NCBI GenBank assembly: GCA_023392635.1
Contig: JAEVYS010000051.1
Location: 1 to 64,000, forward strand
Length of the DNA stretch: 64,000 bases
Source of the DNA: Actinomycetes bacterium
Lineage (GTDB): Bacteria > Actinomycetota > Actinomycetes > Propionibacteriales > Propionibacteriaceae
Direction: 5' to 3'
Within the stretch, counting starts at the first letter, position 1; every line of letters begins with the position of its first letter. Both the position numbers and the translations under genes were made by a program. The notes under the pieces are model-generated. The model worked only from the letters and a program-made list of their open reading frames with translations, had not been told where the DNA came from and did no database searches. Of the stretch, positions 24,856-33,586 are shown in pieces.

Positions 24856-25617
24856 GTGTGGTACGACCTGTTCAAGAACCTGTTGTTCCGCCCGGTCGTC
24901 CGGTTCGGATTCCGTGCCCGGATCGAGGGTGAGGAGAACGTTCCTGCGAGCGGTGGCGGCGTCGTCGCGAGCAACCACATCGCCGCAGGCGACACGTTCG
25001 TGATGCCGGCCATGATGAAGCGGCAGCTGACGTTCCCGGCGAAGGCCGAACTCTTCTCCGGCAGGGGCGGGCTCGGCTCGAAGGTCGTCGCGTGGTTCCT
25101 GAAGGCGGTCGGCCAGGTGCCGCTCGACCGCTCGGGCGGGCGGGTGAGCCTCGACGGCCTCGGTCCGGTACTGAAGGTGCTCGCCGACGGCGGCCTGGTC
25201 GGCATCTACCCGGAGGGCACGCGCTCGCCCGACGGCCGGTTGTACAAGGGCCGCACCGGTGTTGCGCGGCTCGCGCTCGCCGCGGGCGTCCCCGTCATCC
25301 CGGTCGCCGTGTTCCGCACCGAGGCGGTCAGGACCCGGCTCGGGATTCCGTGGATCAGCCGTCCCCGTGTCGTGTTCGGCAAGCCGCTCGACTTCTCGGC
25401 CTACGCCGAGCTGCACGATGACCGCGCCACGCTCCGCTGGATCACCGACGAGGTCATGGCCGCCATCCAGGACCTGTCCGGCCAGACCTACGTCGACGCC
25501 TACGGCACGTCACTGAAGAGCGGGTCGCTGTCGACCGCCGAAGCGGACGCCCGGATCTTGCCGCGTCCCGGCTACGGCACCCAGCCCCCGGAGCTTCCCG
25601 CCGTGCGACTATCCTGA
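24856..25617 (+). CDS. plsC: 1-acyl-sn-glycerol-3-phosphate acyltransferase
   Basis: Product of 253 aa of the PlsC family, which acylates lysophosphatidic acid or a related glycolipid at the inner membrane. Block motifs: ASNHIAAGD (H-x4-D catalytic pair), PLDRSGG, and YPEGTRSPDG (phosphate binding), with a VPVIPVAV strand. The GTG start at 24856 gives MWYDLFKNLLF. Its position before class II DAHP synthase matches mycobacterial Rv2182c-type order. The exact acceptor (LPA or a mannolipid) cannot be told. Confidence 0.92.
   Translation: MWYDLFKNLLFRPVVRFGFRARIEGEENVPASGGGVVASNHIAAGDTFVMPAMMKRQLTFPAKAELFSGRGGLGSKVVAWFLKAVGQVPLDRSGGRVSLDGLGPVLKVLADGGLVGIYPEGTRSPDGRLYKGRTGVARLALAAGVPVIPVAVFRTEAVRTRLGIPWISRPRVVFGKPLDFSAYAELHDDRATLRWITDEVMAAIQDLSGQTYVDAYGTSLKSGSLSTAEADARILPRPGYGTQPPELPAVRLS
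25610..25615 (+). promoter_or_regulatory. -10 box TATCCT before the DAHP synthase gene
   Basis: TATCCT lies inside the last codons of plsC, 7 nt before the GTG at 25623. It may give the aromatic genes their own leaderless promoter. Confidence 0.4.
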
Positions 25618-25622
25618 CCGCC

Positions 25623-27011
25623 GTGTTGGAACCCATTCCGTCGCTGGCCGAACTGCACCAGTTGGGGGCGGCCCAGCAACCGGCCTACCCGGACGCGGAC
25701 GAGGTGTCGCGCGTTCTCGCCGAGTTGCGCCGGCGTCCGCCGTTGGTGTTCGCGGGCGAGTGCGACGAGTTGCGGACCAAGGTGGCCGAGGTGGCCGCAG
25801 GCAGGTCCTTCCTGCTGCAGGGTGGCGACTGCGCCGAGACGTTCGAGACCGTGACCGCTGCCAACATCCGCGGCAAGCTCCGCGTGCTGCTGAGCATGGC
25901 CGTCGTGCTGACCTACGCCGCCCAGGTGCCGGTGCTGAAGGTGGGGCGCATCGCCGGCCAGTACGCCAAGCCGCGCAGCCGTGACACCGAGACCCGTGGC
26001 GGCACCACCCTGCCCGCGTACCGGGGCGACGCGGTGAACGCGCTCGACTTCAGCACGGACGCCCGGCGTCCCGACCCGCGTCGCCTGATCGAGGTGTACA
26101 ACCACTCGGCGGCCACCCTGAACCTGCTGCGCGCGTTCGTGACCGGCGGTTTCGCCGACTTGCGGGCTGTGCACAGCTGGAATTCCGATTTCGTCCGCAA
26201 CTCCAATGTCGAGCAGCGCTACGAGAGCCTGGCTGCGGAGATCGAGCGGGCACTGGCGTTCATGGTCGCGTGCGGAGTCGACTCCGACACCTTCCGGACG
26301 GTCGACTTCTACTCCAGCCACGAGGCGCTGCTGCTGGAGTACGAGCACGCCCTGACCCGCATCGACTCCCGCACCGACACCCCGTACAACACGAGCGCAC
26401 ACATGGTCTGGATCGGGGAGCGCACCCGGCAGTTGGACGGGGCCCACGTCGAGTACCTCCGCCACCTGCGCAACCCGATCGGCATGAAGCTGGGCCCGTC
26501 GGTCTCGCCGTCGGACGCCGTGGCACTGGCCGAGCGGCTGGATCCGGACTTCGAGCCGGGCCGGCTGACCATCATCAGCCGCATGGGTGCCGGCAAGGTG
26601 CGCGACGTCCTGCCGCCGATCGTGGAGGCGGTCGAGGACACCGGACGGAAGGTCGCCTGGGTCTGCGACCCCATGCACGGCAACACGTTCGAGACCTCGC
26701 TGGGCTACAAGACGAGGGCGTTCGACCAGGTCGTGGACGAGCTGAACGGATTCTTCGACGTGCACCAGGCGCTGGGCACCTGGCCGGGGGGAGTGCACAT
26801 CGAACTCACCGGCGACGACGTCACCGAGTGCGTGGGCGGTGTCGGCGAGCTGGCCGAGGCCGACCTGGCGAACCGGTACGAGACGGCTTGTGACCCGAGG
26901 CTGAACCGGAACCAGTCGCTGGAACTGGCGTTCATGGTGGCGGAGCGGCTCACCGACGGCCGGATCCGACGGGTCAACCCCGTGCAGGAATACTCTCCCG
27001 AGGACTTCTAG
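25623..27011 (+). CDS. aroG: class II 3-deoxy-7-phosphoheptulonate synthase
   Basis: Product of 462 aa, plant-type (AroA-II) DAHP synthase, the entry step of the shikimate pathway, condensing PEP and erythrose 4-phosphate. Motifs: LLQGGDCAETF, VGRIAGQYAKPRS (PEP binding), WVCDPMHGNTFE and GVHIELTGDDVTECVGG. The GTG start (VLEPIPS) follows a TATCCT box. It begins a co-directional run with the threonine aldolase, aroE, aroK and aroQ. Comparable in type and place to mycobacterial aroG (Rv2178c). Confidence 0.96.
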   Translation: MLEPIPSLAELHQLGAAQQPAYPDADEVSRVLAELRRRPPLVFAGECDELRTKVAEVAAGRSFLLQGGDCAETFETVTAANIRGKLRVLLSMAVVLTYAAQVPVLKVGRIAGQYAKPRSRDTETRGGTTLPAYRGDAVNALDFSTDARRPDPRRLIEVYNHSAATLNLLRAFVTGGFADLRAVHSWNSDFVRNSNVEQRYESLAAEIERALAFMVACGVDSDTFRTVDFYSSHEALLLEYEHALTRIDSRTDTPYNTSAHMVWIGERTRQLDGAHVEYLRHLRNPIGMKLGPSVSPSDAVALAERLDPDFEPGRLTIISRMGAGKVRDVLPPIVEAVEDTGRKVAWVCDPMHGNTFETSLGYKTRAFDQVVDELNGFFDVHQALGTWPGGVHIELTGDDVTECVGGVGELAEADLANRYETACDPRLNRNQSLELAFMVAERLTDGRIRRVNPVQEYSPEDF

Positions 27012-28049
27012 GTGATCGATCTCCGCAGTGACACGCTGACCCGTCCCACCGCCGGCATGCTGGCAGCGATGGCGGCTGCGCCGGTCGGGGACGATGTCTA
27101 CGCCGAGGACCCCACCGTCAATGCGCTCGAGGCGAGGGTCGCCGGGCTGCTCGGCCACGAGGCGGGCCTGTTCTGCACCACGGGCTCCCTGGCGAACCTG
27201 CTCGGCGTGTGGTGCCTGGTCCAGCCTGGCCAGGAGCTCGTGTGCGACGTCCGCGCTCACGTCGCTCGTGCCGAGATGGGGGCGCACGCCGCCCTCCACG
27301 GCGTCACGATGCGCACCTGGGACTCGGCGGACGGGGTCAGTGACGCAGCCACGATCGCGGGCCTGATCACCCCGAACGCCGGCCCGTACCTGGTCTCGAC
27401 GGCGGCCGTCGCGCTGGAGAACACACACAACTTCGGCGGGGGCACGGTGCAGCCGTACGACCACCTGGTCGAGGTGGCGCAGCTGTGCCGCGACGCCGGC
27501 GTCGCGCTCCATCTCGACGGGGCTCGGCTGTGGAACGCCCATGTGGCGACCGGCGTGCCGCTCGCCGAGTACGGCCGGTTGTTCGACACGGTCAACGTGT
27601 GCTTCTCGAAGGGGCTCGGTGCGCCGATCGGTTCGATGCTGGTGTCCAGCGCGGCGAACATCGCGAGGGCACGGGTGCAGCGCAAGCGGCTGGGCAGCGG
27701 CTGGCGGCAGGCAGGCGTCCTGGCCGCGGCCGCGGGCTACGCCCTCGACCACCACCTGCCGCGCCTGGGTGACGACCACGTCGCCGCCGCAGCCTTCGCC
27801 GCCGAAGTGGTCGCGCAGGCACCGGACGCCGTCCGGCTCTCCTCCGTGGTGACCAACATCGTTGTCCTCGCCACCGGCTCTCGGACGTCCGCCGAGGTGG
27901 TGGCGGCCGCCTCGCGGGTCGGCGTCGCGCTCTCCGCCGTGGGCGCCCGCCAGGTGCGGGCGGTGACCCACCAGGACGTCACCGTCGAGGAGGCGACCAG
28001 GGCCGGCCGCCTGGTCGGCGCGGTGCTGGCCGGGGTGCCGGCGCCGTGA
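27012..28049 (+). CDS. ltaE: low-specificity L-threonine aldolase
   Basis: Product of 345 aa, PLP-dependent, cleaving threonine or allo-threonine to glycine and acetaldehyde. N-terminal MIDLRSDTLTRPT and GDDVYAEDPTV are family signatures, and the PLP lysine is in VCFSKGLGAPIGS. The GTG start immediately follows the DAHP synthase stop with no gap, so the two are coupled. Its role inside an aromatic cluster is not obvious; it supplies glycine or recycles threonine. Confidence 0.93.
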   Translation: MIDLRSDTLTRPTAGMLAAMAAAPVGDDVYAEDPTVNALEARVAGLLGHEAGLFCTTGSLANLLGVWCLVQPGQELVCDVRAHVARAEMGAHAALHGVTMRTWDSADGVSDAATIAGLITPNAGPYLVSTAAVALENTHNFGGGTVQPYDHLVEVAQLCRDAGVALHLDGARLWNAHVATGVPLAEYGRLFDTVNVCFSKGLGAPIGSMLVSSAANIARARVQRKRLGSGWRQAGVLAAAAGYALDHHLPRLGDDHVAAAAFAAEVVAQAPDAVRLSSVVTNIVVLATGSRTSAEVVAAASRVGVALSAVGARQVRAVTHQDVTVEEATRAGRLVGAVLAGVPAP

Positions 28050-28054
28050 GCGCG

Positions 28055-28088
28055 GCGGTCCGGTGAAGGCTGCGGTCCGGTGAAAGCC
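28055..28088 (+). repeat. 17-bp tandem duplication at the aroE start
   Basis: Two near-identical 17-bp units (28055-28071 and 28072-28088; 15 of 17 match), each containing GCGGTCCGGTGAA. Each holds a GTG with the same first codons, so the first copy forms a six-codon reading frame whose TGA overlaps the true aroE GTG. Confidence 0.75.
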
Positions 28089-28937
28089 GCGGTGCTGGGC
28101 TCGCCGATCGCCCATTCGCTCTCTCCTGCGCTGCACAACGCGGCCTACCGTGCCCTGGGCCTCACGGGCTGGAGCTATGGCCGCCACGAACTGCTCGCCG
28201 CCGACCTGCCGGCCTTCCTGGACGGACTCGACTCCGACTGGCGCGGCCTGAGCCTCACGATGCCGCTGAAGGAGGCGTGCCTCGAGGTCGCCGCCGAGGT
28301 CTCCGCTCCGGCGAGGCGTGCCGGCGCGGGCAACACGCTCGTGCGCCTGCCCTCCGGTGGCTGGCTGGCCGACAACACCGACATTCCCGGCCTGGTGGAC
28401 GCGGTGCGCCCCGGCTGGGACGCGGGCTGGAGGGTCGCGGCCGTCCTCGGAGCCGGGGCGACCGCACGGTCAGCGCTGCTCGCGCTCTGCGAGCTCGGTG
28501 TCACGGCTGTCCACGTGTACGCCCGGAGCCGGGAGCGCTCCGAGGAGTTCCGCACCTGGGCGGCGCAGGCCGCTCCCGGCGTGGACGTGAGCTCGGCACC
28601 GCTGGACTCCTGGGACTCCGGTGCCGAGCCCGCCGTGCTGTCGACGCTGCCCGGCGGGGCGCTGGCGGACGTCGGAGTGCTGCACCCGCGGACCGGGCTG
28701 CTCTTCGACGCGGTGTACGCGGGCTGGCCGACGCCGCTGGCCCGCGCGGCCGCCGCTGCCGGGATGTCCGTCATCGGCGGGCTCGACCTCCTCGTGCACC
28801 AGGCGGCGCGCCAGTTCGCCCTGTTCACCGGCCACGAGGCACCGCTGGAGGCCATGTTCGCCGCCGGCCGCCACGCGCTCGAGCCCTCCTCGTCCGGGGG
28901 TGTGCCGGGAGCCGTCCCGCCGGGTCCGGGCGCATGA
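28080..28937 (+). CDS. aroE: shikimate 5-dehydrogenase
   Basis: Product of 285 aa. N-terminal substrate site VLGSPIAHSLSPALHNAAY and LTMPLK (catalytic Lys), then NADP-binding AVLGAGATARSAL, and DNTDIPG. It reduces 3-dehydroshikimate to shikimate. The GTG at 28080 is the second of two duplicated starts. The first (28063) runs into a stop after six codons. The C-terminus has an unusual SSSGGVPGAVPPGPGA tail. The stop overlaps aroK (ATGA). Confidence 0.95.
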   Translation: MKAAVLGSPIAHSLSPALHNAAYRALGLTGWSYGRHELLAADLPAFLDGLDSDWRGLSLTMPLKEACLEVAAEVSAPARRAGAGNTLVRLPSGGWLADNTDIPGLVDAVRPGWDAGWRVAAVLGAGATARSALLALCELGVTAVHVYARSRERSEEFRTWAAQAAPGVDVSSAPLDSWDSGAEPAVLSTLPGGALADVGVLHPRTGLLFDAVYAGWPTPLARAAAAAGMSVIGGLDLLVHQAARQFALFTGHEAPLEAMFAAGRHALEPSSSGGVPGAVPPGPGA

Positions 28938-29434
28938 TCGTCGTCGTGGGCTTCATGGGTGCCGGCAAGACCAATGCCGGGATGCGGGTGGCCGCGGCGC
29001 TCGGCCTGCCGTTCATCGACTCCGACGCCGCCGTCGAGGCTGCCGACGGCCGTCCGGTGAAGGCCATCTTCAGCGAGGACGGGGAGGCCGCCTTCCGCCG
29101 GCTCGAGGCGGCGACGATCCTGTCGCTGCTGAGCGGGCCGCCGGCTGTCGTGTCGCTCGGCGGGGGAGCGCTGGGCAGCGACGTGGTCCGCGAAGCACTG
29201 AAGGGGCACGACGTGGTGCTGCTGGACGTCAGCCTGGCCGAGTCGCTGCGCCGCGTGGGGGGTGACCCGTCCCGGCCGATGCTCCAGCACCCGGACCTGG
29301 CCGCACTCTACGGGGGACGCCAGGCCGCCTACCGGGAGGCGGCGACGATCGTCGTCCCCGTCGACGGTCTCACCAAGGACGAGGCGGCCGCGCAGGTCCT
29401 GGCCGCGCTCGGGCGCCTTGCCGTGGGAGAGTAA
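28934..29434 (+). CDS. aroK: shikimate kinase
   Basis: Product of 166 aa that phosphorylates shikimate with ATP. Walker A is GFMGAGKT, the shikimate site shows DSDAAVE with the acidic residue pair, SLGGGAL follows, and the lid is in SRPML. The ATG overlaps the aroE stop. The usual partner aroB (3-dehydroquinate synthase) is not in the following position; aroQ follows instead. Confidence 0.95.
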   Translation: MIVVVGFMGAGKTNAGMRVAAALGLPFIDSDAAVEAADGRPVKAIFSEDGEAAFRRLEAATILSLLSGPPAVVSLGGGALGSDVVREALKGHDVVLLDVSLAESLRRVGGDPSRPMLQHPDLAALYGGRQAAYREAATIVVPVDGLTKDEAAAQVLAALGRLAVGE

Positions 29435-29438
29435 CGCC

Positions 29439-29876
29439 ATGGATGTACTGGTCATCAACGGGCCGAACCTGAACACCCTCGGCACGCGGGAGCCGGAGAT
29501 CTACGGATCCACCACGCTGGCCGAGATCGAGGTCGGCCTGGTCGCCCAGGGCGCTGCCGCCGGCCTCGAGGTCGACACCTTCCAGAGCAACCACGAGGGC
29601 GCGATCGTCGACCGGCTGCACGCCGCCCGGGCCGACGGCACCCGCTTCGTGATCATCAACCCGGGTGCCTTCACCCACACCTCGGTCGCCATCCGGGACG
29701 CCTTCGCCGCGGTGGCGCTCCCGTTCTGCGAAGTGCACATCTCCAACGTCCACGCGCGGGAGGAGTTCCGCAGGCACTCCTACCTGTCCGACCTCGCCGT
29801 CGGTGTGCTCACCGGATTCGGCGCGATGGGGTACACCATGGCGATGGACTTCGTGATCGAACGCCTGAAGCCCTGA
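29439..29876 (+). CDS. aroQ: 3-dehydroquinate dehydratase, type II
   Basis: Product of 145 aa, forming 3-dehydroshikimate from 3-dehydroquinate. Type II signatures: NGPNLNTLGTREPEIYG (with the catalytic Tyr), FQSNHEGAIVD, INPGAFTHTSVA and EVHISNVHARE, with the catalytic His. It starts 4 nt after aroK. Confidence 0.96.
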   Translation: MDVLVINGPNLNTLGTREPEIYGSTTLAEIEVGLVAQGAAAGLEVDTFQSNHEGAIVDRLHAARADGTRFVIINPGAFTHTSVAIRDAFAAVALPFCEVHISNVHAREEFRRHSYLSDLAVGVLTGFGAMGYTMAMDFVIERLKP

Positions 29877-29943
29877 CCCACCAGTCTTGCCACTTCCGTC
29901 CTCAGGGGCCTGACCCGGGCCCCTTCCCCACGAAGGAGTCACC

Positions 29944-30585
29944 ATGCAGCTCACCCATCTCGGACACTCGACCGTCCTGGTGGAGACCGCCGGCATGCGC
30001 GTCCTCATCGACCCGGGCAACATCTCCGACGCCTGGCACGACCTGACCGACCTGGACGCCATCCTGGTGACGCACCTGCACCCCGACCACGTCGATCCCG
30101 AGCATGCCCCGGCGCTGGTCGCGGCCAACCCGCAGGCGCGGGTGCTGGTGGAGCCGGGGGTGATCGACGCGGTGCCCCTCGAGCGTGCCGAGCCCTTGAC
30201 CGCCGACACCAGCGTGGAGTTGGGGGGCCTGCGGGTGTCGGCGGTCGGGGGACTGCACGCGGTCATCCATCGCGACATCCCGCGCATCGGGAACGTCGGC
30301 CTGGTCGTCACCGGCGAGGGTGAACCGACCTTCTTCCATCCCGGGGACAGCCTTGCCACCGCACCGGCGGGCGTCGACGTCCTGGCCGTGCCGTCCTACG
30401 GGCCGTGGGCCGCGATGAAGGAGACGGTGGACTTCGCCCGTGAGGTGGGTGCCACCCAGGGCTTCCCGATCCACGACGGCCTGCTCAACGAGCGGGGCTG
30501 GGGCCTGGTGTTCTCGCGCGTCACCGACATGACGCCGTGCAAGCTCACCGACCTGCGTGGCAAGGGTGCCTGGACACCGGCCTGA
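29944..30585 (+). CDS. MBL-fold metallo-hydrolase
   Basis: Product of 213 aa of the UlaG-like branch. The zinc motif THLHPDHVDPEH is intact and a further Asp ligand is in FFHPGDSL. Likely a cytoplasmic hydrolase of unknown substrate. AAGGAG precedes the ATG by 6 nt. The TGA stop abuts the stop of the convergent kinase gene, the pair forming the palindrome TGATCA. Confidence 0.88.
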   Translation: MQLTHLGHSTVLVETAGMRVLIDPGNISDAWHDLTDLDAILVTHLHPDHVDPEHAPALVAANPQARVLVEPGVIDAVPLERAEPLTADTSVELGGLRVSAVGGLHAVIHRDIPRIGNVGLVVTGEGEPTFFHPGDSLATAPAGVDVLAVPSYGPWAAMKETVDFAREVGATQGFPIHDGLLNERGWGLVFSRVTDMTPCKLTDLRGKGAWTPA

Positions 30586-32604
30586 TCAGCCGACGTAGAG
30601 GGTGATCGTCGAGCCCTTCGGGGCCTGCTGGCCTTCTCCCGGATTGGTGCCGAGGGAGGTGCTGCCGAACGGCAGTGCCCGCTGGACGTCCACCTTGAAA
30701 CCGAGATCCTTGAGCTTCCTGGTCGCGTCCTTCTGGCTGAGTCCGCGTACCCCCGGGACGGTGATCATCTCCGGGCCCTTGGAGACGGTGAAGGTGATCG
30801 TGCCGCCGCGCGGCACGCTTCGGCCCACCTTGGGGTCGGAGGAGATGACGTTGCCCGCGTCCACGGTGCTGCTGAAGGCGTCCTCGGTGGCACGCTGGAC
30901 GACCAGGCCCGCCTTCGAGAAGTAGGCCTCGGCATCGGCGAACGGCTTGTTCTTGAAGCTGATCACCTTGACCGGCGGGGGGCCCTTGGACACGTTGAGG
31001 TCCACCACGGTGCCCGGCTTGACCATCCGGCCCGGCTCCAGGGACCCGCTGACCACGGTGCCGGCGGCGATCGTCTCGTCGTACACCTCCACCTGCTTGC
31101 CGACCTTGAGGTGGCTGGCCTCGAGTGCGGCGGTCGCGTCCTCGATGGTGCGGTTCACCAGCGACGGGACCGGGTAGCGCTCGGGGCCCTTGGAGAGGTA
31201 GGCGGTGACCGTGCCGCCGCGCAGCACCCGATCGCCGGCGGCCGGGTCGGTGCGGATGACCTGGCCCACCGGCACGCTCTCATCGAACTCCTCGCCCCAC
31301 GAGAGCTGGAGGCCGTTCCGGGCGGCGAGGCTGTTGGCCTGCGCTTGGGTGAGGTTGCCGAAGTCGGGCGTGGCGATGAAACGGCCCGCCAGCAGGTACC
31401 ACGCACCGACGCCGAGGACGGCCGTGACCAGCAGGACCATGGCCAGCGAGATGGCGCCCCGGCGCCGGCGCCGCGCGCGACGCTGCTGGAGCGGGACCGC
31501 CGCCGGGCTGGGGACGGAGGCGGGCGGCGCGTCGTAGTACGGCATGCCGTCGGCTGCGCCGGGGTGGCTGGGGCTGATGGGGGTGGACGGAGTGAAGCGC
31601 AGGGTCGCGGTCCGCTGTACCTCTGCGTTTGCTCCGATGGCTGCGGGCACCAGCTCGGTCACCTGGGAGGACGCGTCCAGCACGGTCTCGCGCATCCGGG
31701 CGGTGAGCAGCGGATCGTCCATCACGCCGAGCTCGATGGCCTCGCGCGCCTGCCGGAGGTGGTCGAGGAGGACCTTCGCGTCCGCGGGGCGGTCCGCCGG
31801 CTGGCGCGCCGCCGCCGAGGTCACGATGGCGTCGAGGTAGGGCGGCACCGCGGAGCGGGTGTCCCGCCACTGCGCGGGCGCGCTCAGCGAGGGGAGGCTG
31901 ATCTCGTTGTGCACGTGGCTGTACGCCACCTGGATGGGGGTCTCGCCGGTGTGCGGCTTGCGCCCGGTGAGCATCTCGAACAGCAGCACCCCGAGCGCAT
32001 AGACGTCGCAGCGGGTGTCGGCATGGCCGTGCGTGACCAGCTCGGGGGCGATGTAGGAGACGGTGCCGATGAGCATGCCTTGGGCCGTCGCGGTGTGGGC
32101 GGTGACGGCACGGGCGAGCCCGAAGTCGGCGACCTTGATCTGGCCACGGGTGGAGATCAGGACGTTCTCCGGCTTGAGGTCGCGGTGGATGATGCCGGCC
32201 TCATGGGCGGCCGCGACGGCGGCGGTCACCGGGATCAGCAGGTCGAGCGCCCGCTGGGGCTCCATGGGCGCCTCGCGGCTGATCAGGTTCCGCAGCGTGG
32301 AGCCCTCGACGTACTCCATGACCATGTAGGGGCGCCCGCCGTCCATGCCCTGGTCGAAGACGGAGACCACGTTCGGGTGCGAGAGGCGGGCGGCTGCGCG
32401 GGCCTCGCGGTCGAAGCGCGAGACGAAGTCCTGGTCGCTCCCGAGGTTGTCGTGCATCACCTTGACCGCGACGGTGCGCGTGAGCCTGCGGTCGGTGGCG
32501 AGGTAGACCGTCGCCATCCCGCCGCGGGCGAGCTTGCGGAGAATCTCGTACCGACCGTCCAGCACGTGCCCCAGTAGGGGATCGGCGTTGCTCATGGTCG
32601 TCAC
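30586..32604 (-). CDS. PASTA-domain serine/threonine protein kinase
   Basis: Product of 672 aa of the PknB/StkP family. The kinase domain (about 15-275) has HRDLKPEN, DFGLA and TVSYIAPE. A juxtamembrane basic region RRARRRRRG leads to a TM helix (about 382-404), followed by four PASTA repeats ending in ITLYVG. PASTA domains sense uncrosslinked peptidoglycan and lipid II, so it probably couples wall growth to phosphorylation. The start could be GTG 32604 (GGAG upstream) or ATG 32595. A TACAAT box is at 32655-32660. Position fits mycobacterial pknL, which lacks PASTA domains. Confidence 0.95.
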   Translation of the reverse strand: MTTMSNADPLLGHVLDGRYEILRKLARGGMATVYLATDRRLTRTVAVKVMHDNLGSDQDFVSRFDREARAAARLSHPNVVSVFDQGMDGGRPYMVMEYVEGSTLRNLISREAPMEPQRALDLLIPVTAAVAAAHEAGIIHRDLKPENVLISTRGQIKVADFGLARAVTAHTATAQGMLIGTVSYIAPELVTHGHADTRCDVYALGVLLFEMLTGRKPHTGETPIQVAYSHVHNEISLPSLSAPAQWRDTRSAVPPYLDAIVTSAAARQPADRPADAKVLLDHLRQAREAIELGVMDDPLLTARMRETVLDASSQVTELVPAAIGANAEVQRTATLRFTPSTPISPSHPGAADGMPYYDAPPASVPSPAAVPLQQRRARRRRRGAISLAMVLLVTAVLGVGAWYLLAGRFIATPDFGNLTQAQANSLAARNGLQLSWGEEFDESVPVGQVIRTDPAAGDRVLRGGTVTAYLSKGPERYPVPSLVNRTIEDATAALEASHLKVGKQVEVYDETIAAGTVVSGSLEPGRMVKPGTVVDLNVSKGPPPVKVISFKNKPFADAEAYFSKAGLVVQRATEDAFSSTVDAGNVISSDPKVGRSVPRGGTITFTVSKGPEMITVPGVRGLSQKDATRKLKDLGFKVDVQRALPFGSTSLGTNPGEGQQAPKGSTITLYVG

Positions 32605-32703
32605 TGTCTGGCTCCGGACAAGTCGGGGAAGTAGGCCGTCCAGACCTAACGGCGATTGTAGGAGCGCCGGCCAAGGAGATCGCGATCAACGCGCCGTCGG
32701 CCG

Positions 32704-32709
32704 TAGTCT
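32704..32709 (+). promoter_or_regulatory. -10 box TAGTCT for thiE, leaderless start
   Basis: TAGTCT stands 6 nt before the ATG at 32716. There is no room for a TPP riboswitch downstream of it. Confidence 0.4.
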
Positions 32710-32715
32710 GGACCA

Positions 32716-33423
32716 ATGACCGCGCTCATGGGGTTGGCCACCCGTCTCGGGCTCGCCCGCCTGCTTCTCATCACCGGGGTCCGGGGCGACGAGGACGACC
32801 TGTCCGGCTTCGTCGACAGCTGCTTCGCCGGCGGGGTGGACCTCATCCAGCTTCGCGACCCCGGCGCCGACCATGCCGGGCTGCTGGCGGCGCTCAAGGT
32901 CATGCGGGAGGTCGGGTACCACTACCAGGGACTGGTCAGCGTGTACGAGTCGACGGCGCTCGCCGAGGAATTCGAGGCCGACCTGCTGCACCTGCCCGAG
33001 CGTGGAGCGGACGCGGCGGAGGCGCGGAGGCACCTCCACCAGTGGGCGTTGATCGGACGATCGTGCCACTCGACCGAGCAGGTGGACGCCGCCCTCGCGG
33101 ATCCGAACGTGAACTACCTCACCGTCGGGCCGGTCTTCGGCGGGCTCACCCCCACCTCCGGCCTCGACCTGGTGCGCTACGCGACCCGCGTGGCGCCTCC
33201 GGGGGACCCCGCCGCCAAGCCGTGGTTCGCCGTGGGAGGCATCACCGCCGCCACCCTTGACCAGGTCCTCGACGCCGGTGCGAAGCGCATCGCGGTCTCC
33301 CGCGCGATCACCTCTGCGCACGACCCCGAGGCGGCCGCGATCGCCCTGAAGGACCGCGTCCGCCAGGCCTGGAACTCCGACCCCGCGATGGCGAACCTGA
33401 CCTTCCAGATGTTCCGCCACTAA
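32716..33423 (+). CDS. thiE: thiamine phosphate synthase
   Basis: Product of 235 aa with a TIM barrel: LLLITGVRGD, VDLIQLRDPGA (pyrophosphate site), IGRSCHSTEQV, YLTVGPVFGGLTPTSG and WFAVGGITA. It joins HMP-pyrophosphate and thiazole phosphate to make thiamine phosphate. No other thi genes are nearby. The N-terminus has about 15 extra residues (TALMGLATRLGLAR) compared with short homologues. Confidence 0.9.
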   Translation: MTALMGLATRLGLARLLLITGVRGDEDDLSGFVDSCFAGGVDLIQLRDPGADHAGLLAALKVMREVGYHYQGLVSVYESTALAEEFEADLLHLPERGADAAEARRHLHQWALIGRSCHSTEQVDAALADPNVNYLTVGPVFGGLTPTSGLDLVRYATRVAPPGDPAAKPWFAVGGITAATLDQVLDAGAKRIAVSRAITSAHDPEAAAIALKDRVRQAWNSDPAMANLTFQMFRH

Positions 33424-33550
33424 TCGCCACCTTCCCTCGTCAGCGCGACGAGTGGCGGGAGCGTCCCGAAGTGCTCCGCGCCTGTCGTAGGCGGGGAGTG
33501 CCGCACAGCGAAGGCGTGTCTATCAAGCCGCAAAAGTACCCCAAAACACC

Positions 33551-33579
33551 TTGTGAATGTGGGTTCGACGCGATATAAT
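33551..33579 (+). promoter_or_regulatory. sigma-A-type promoter of the DUF222-HNH gene
   Basis: -35 TTGTGA (33551-33556), 17-nt spacer, -10 TATAAT (33574-33579), then 7 nt to the ATG at 33587. This is the best housekeeping promoter in the window and predicts a leaderless mRNA. Confidence 0.7.
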
Positions 33580-33586
33580 CGAACAC

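Noticed and set aside
32605..32715. TPP riboswitch before thiE
   Set aside because: The gap to the kinase gene is short, a TAGTCT box stands 6 nt before the ATG, and none of the conserved TPP-box sequences are visible.
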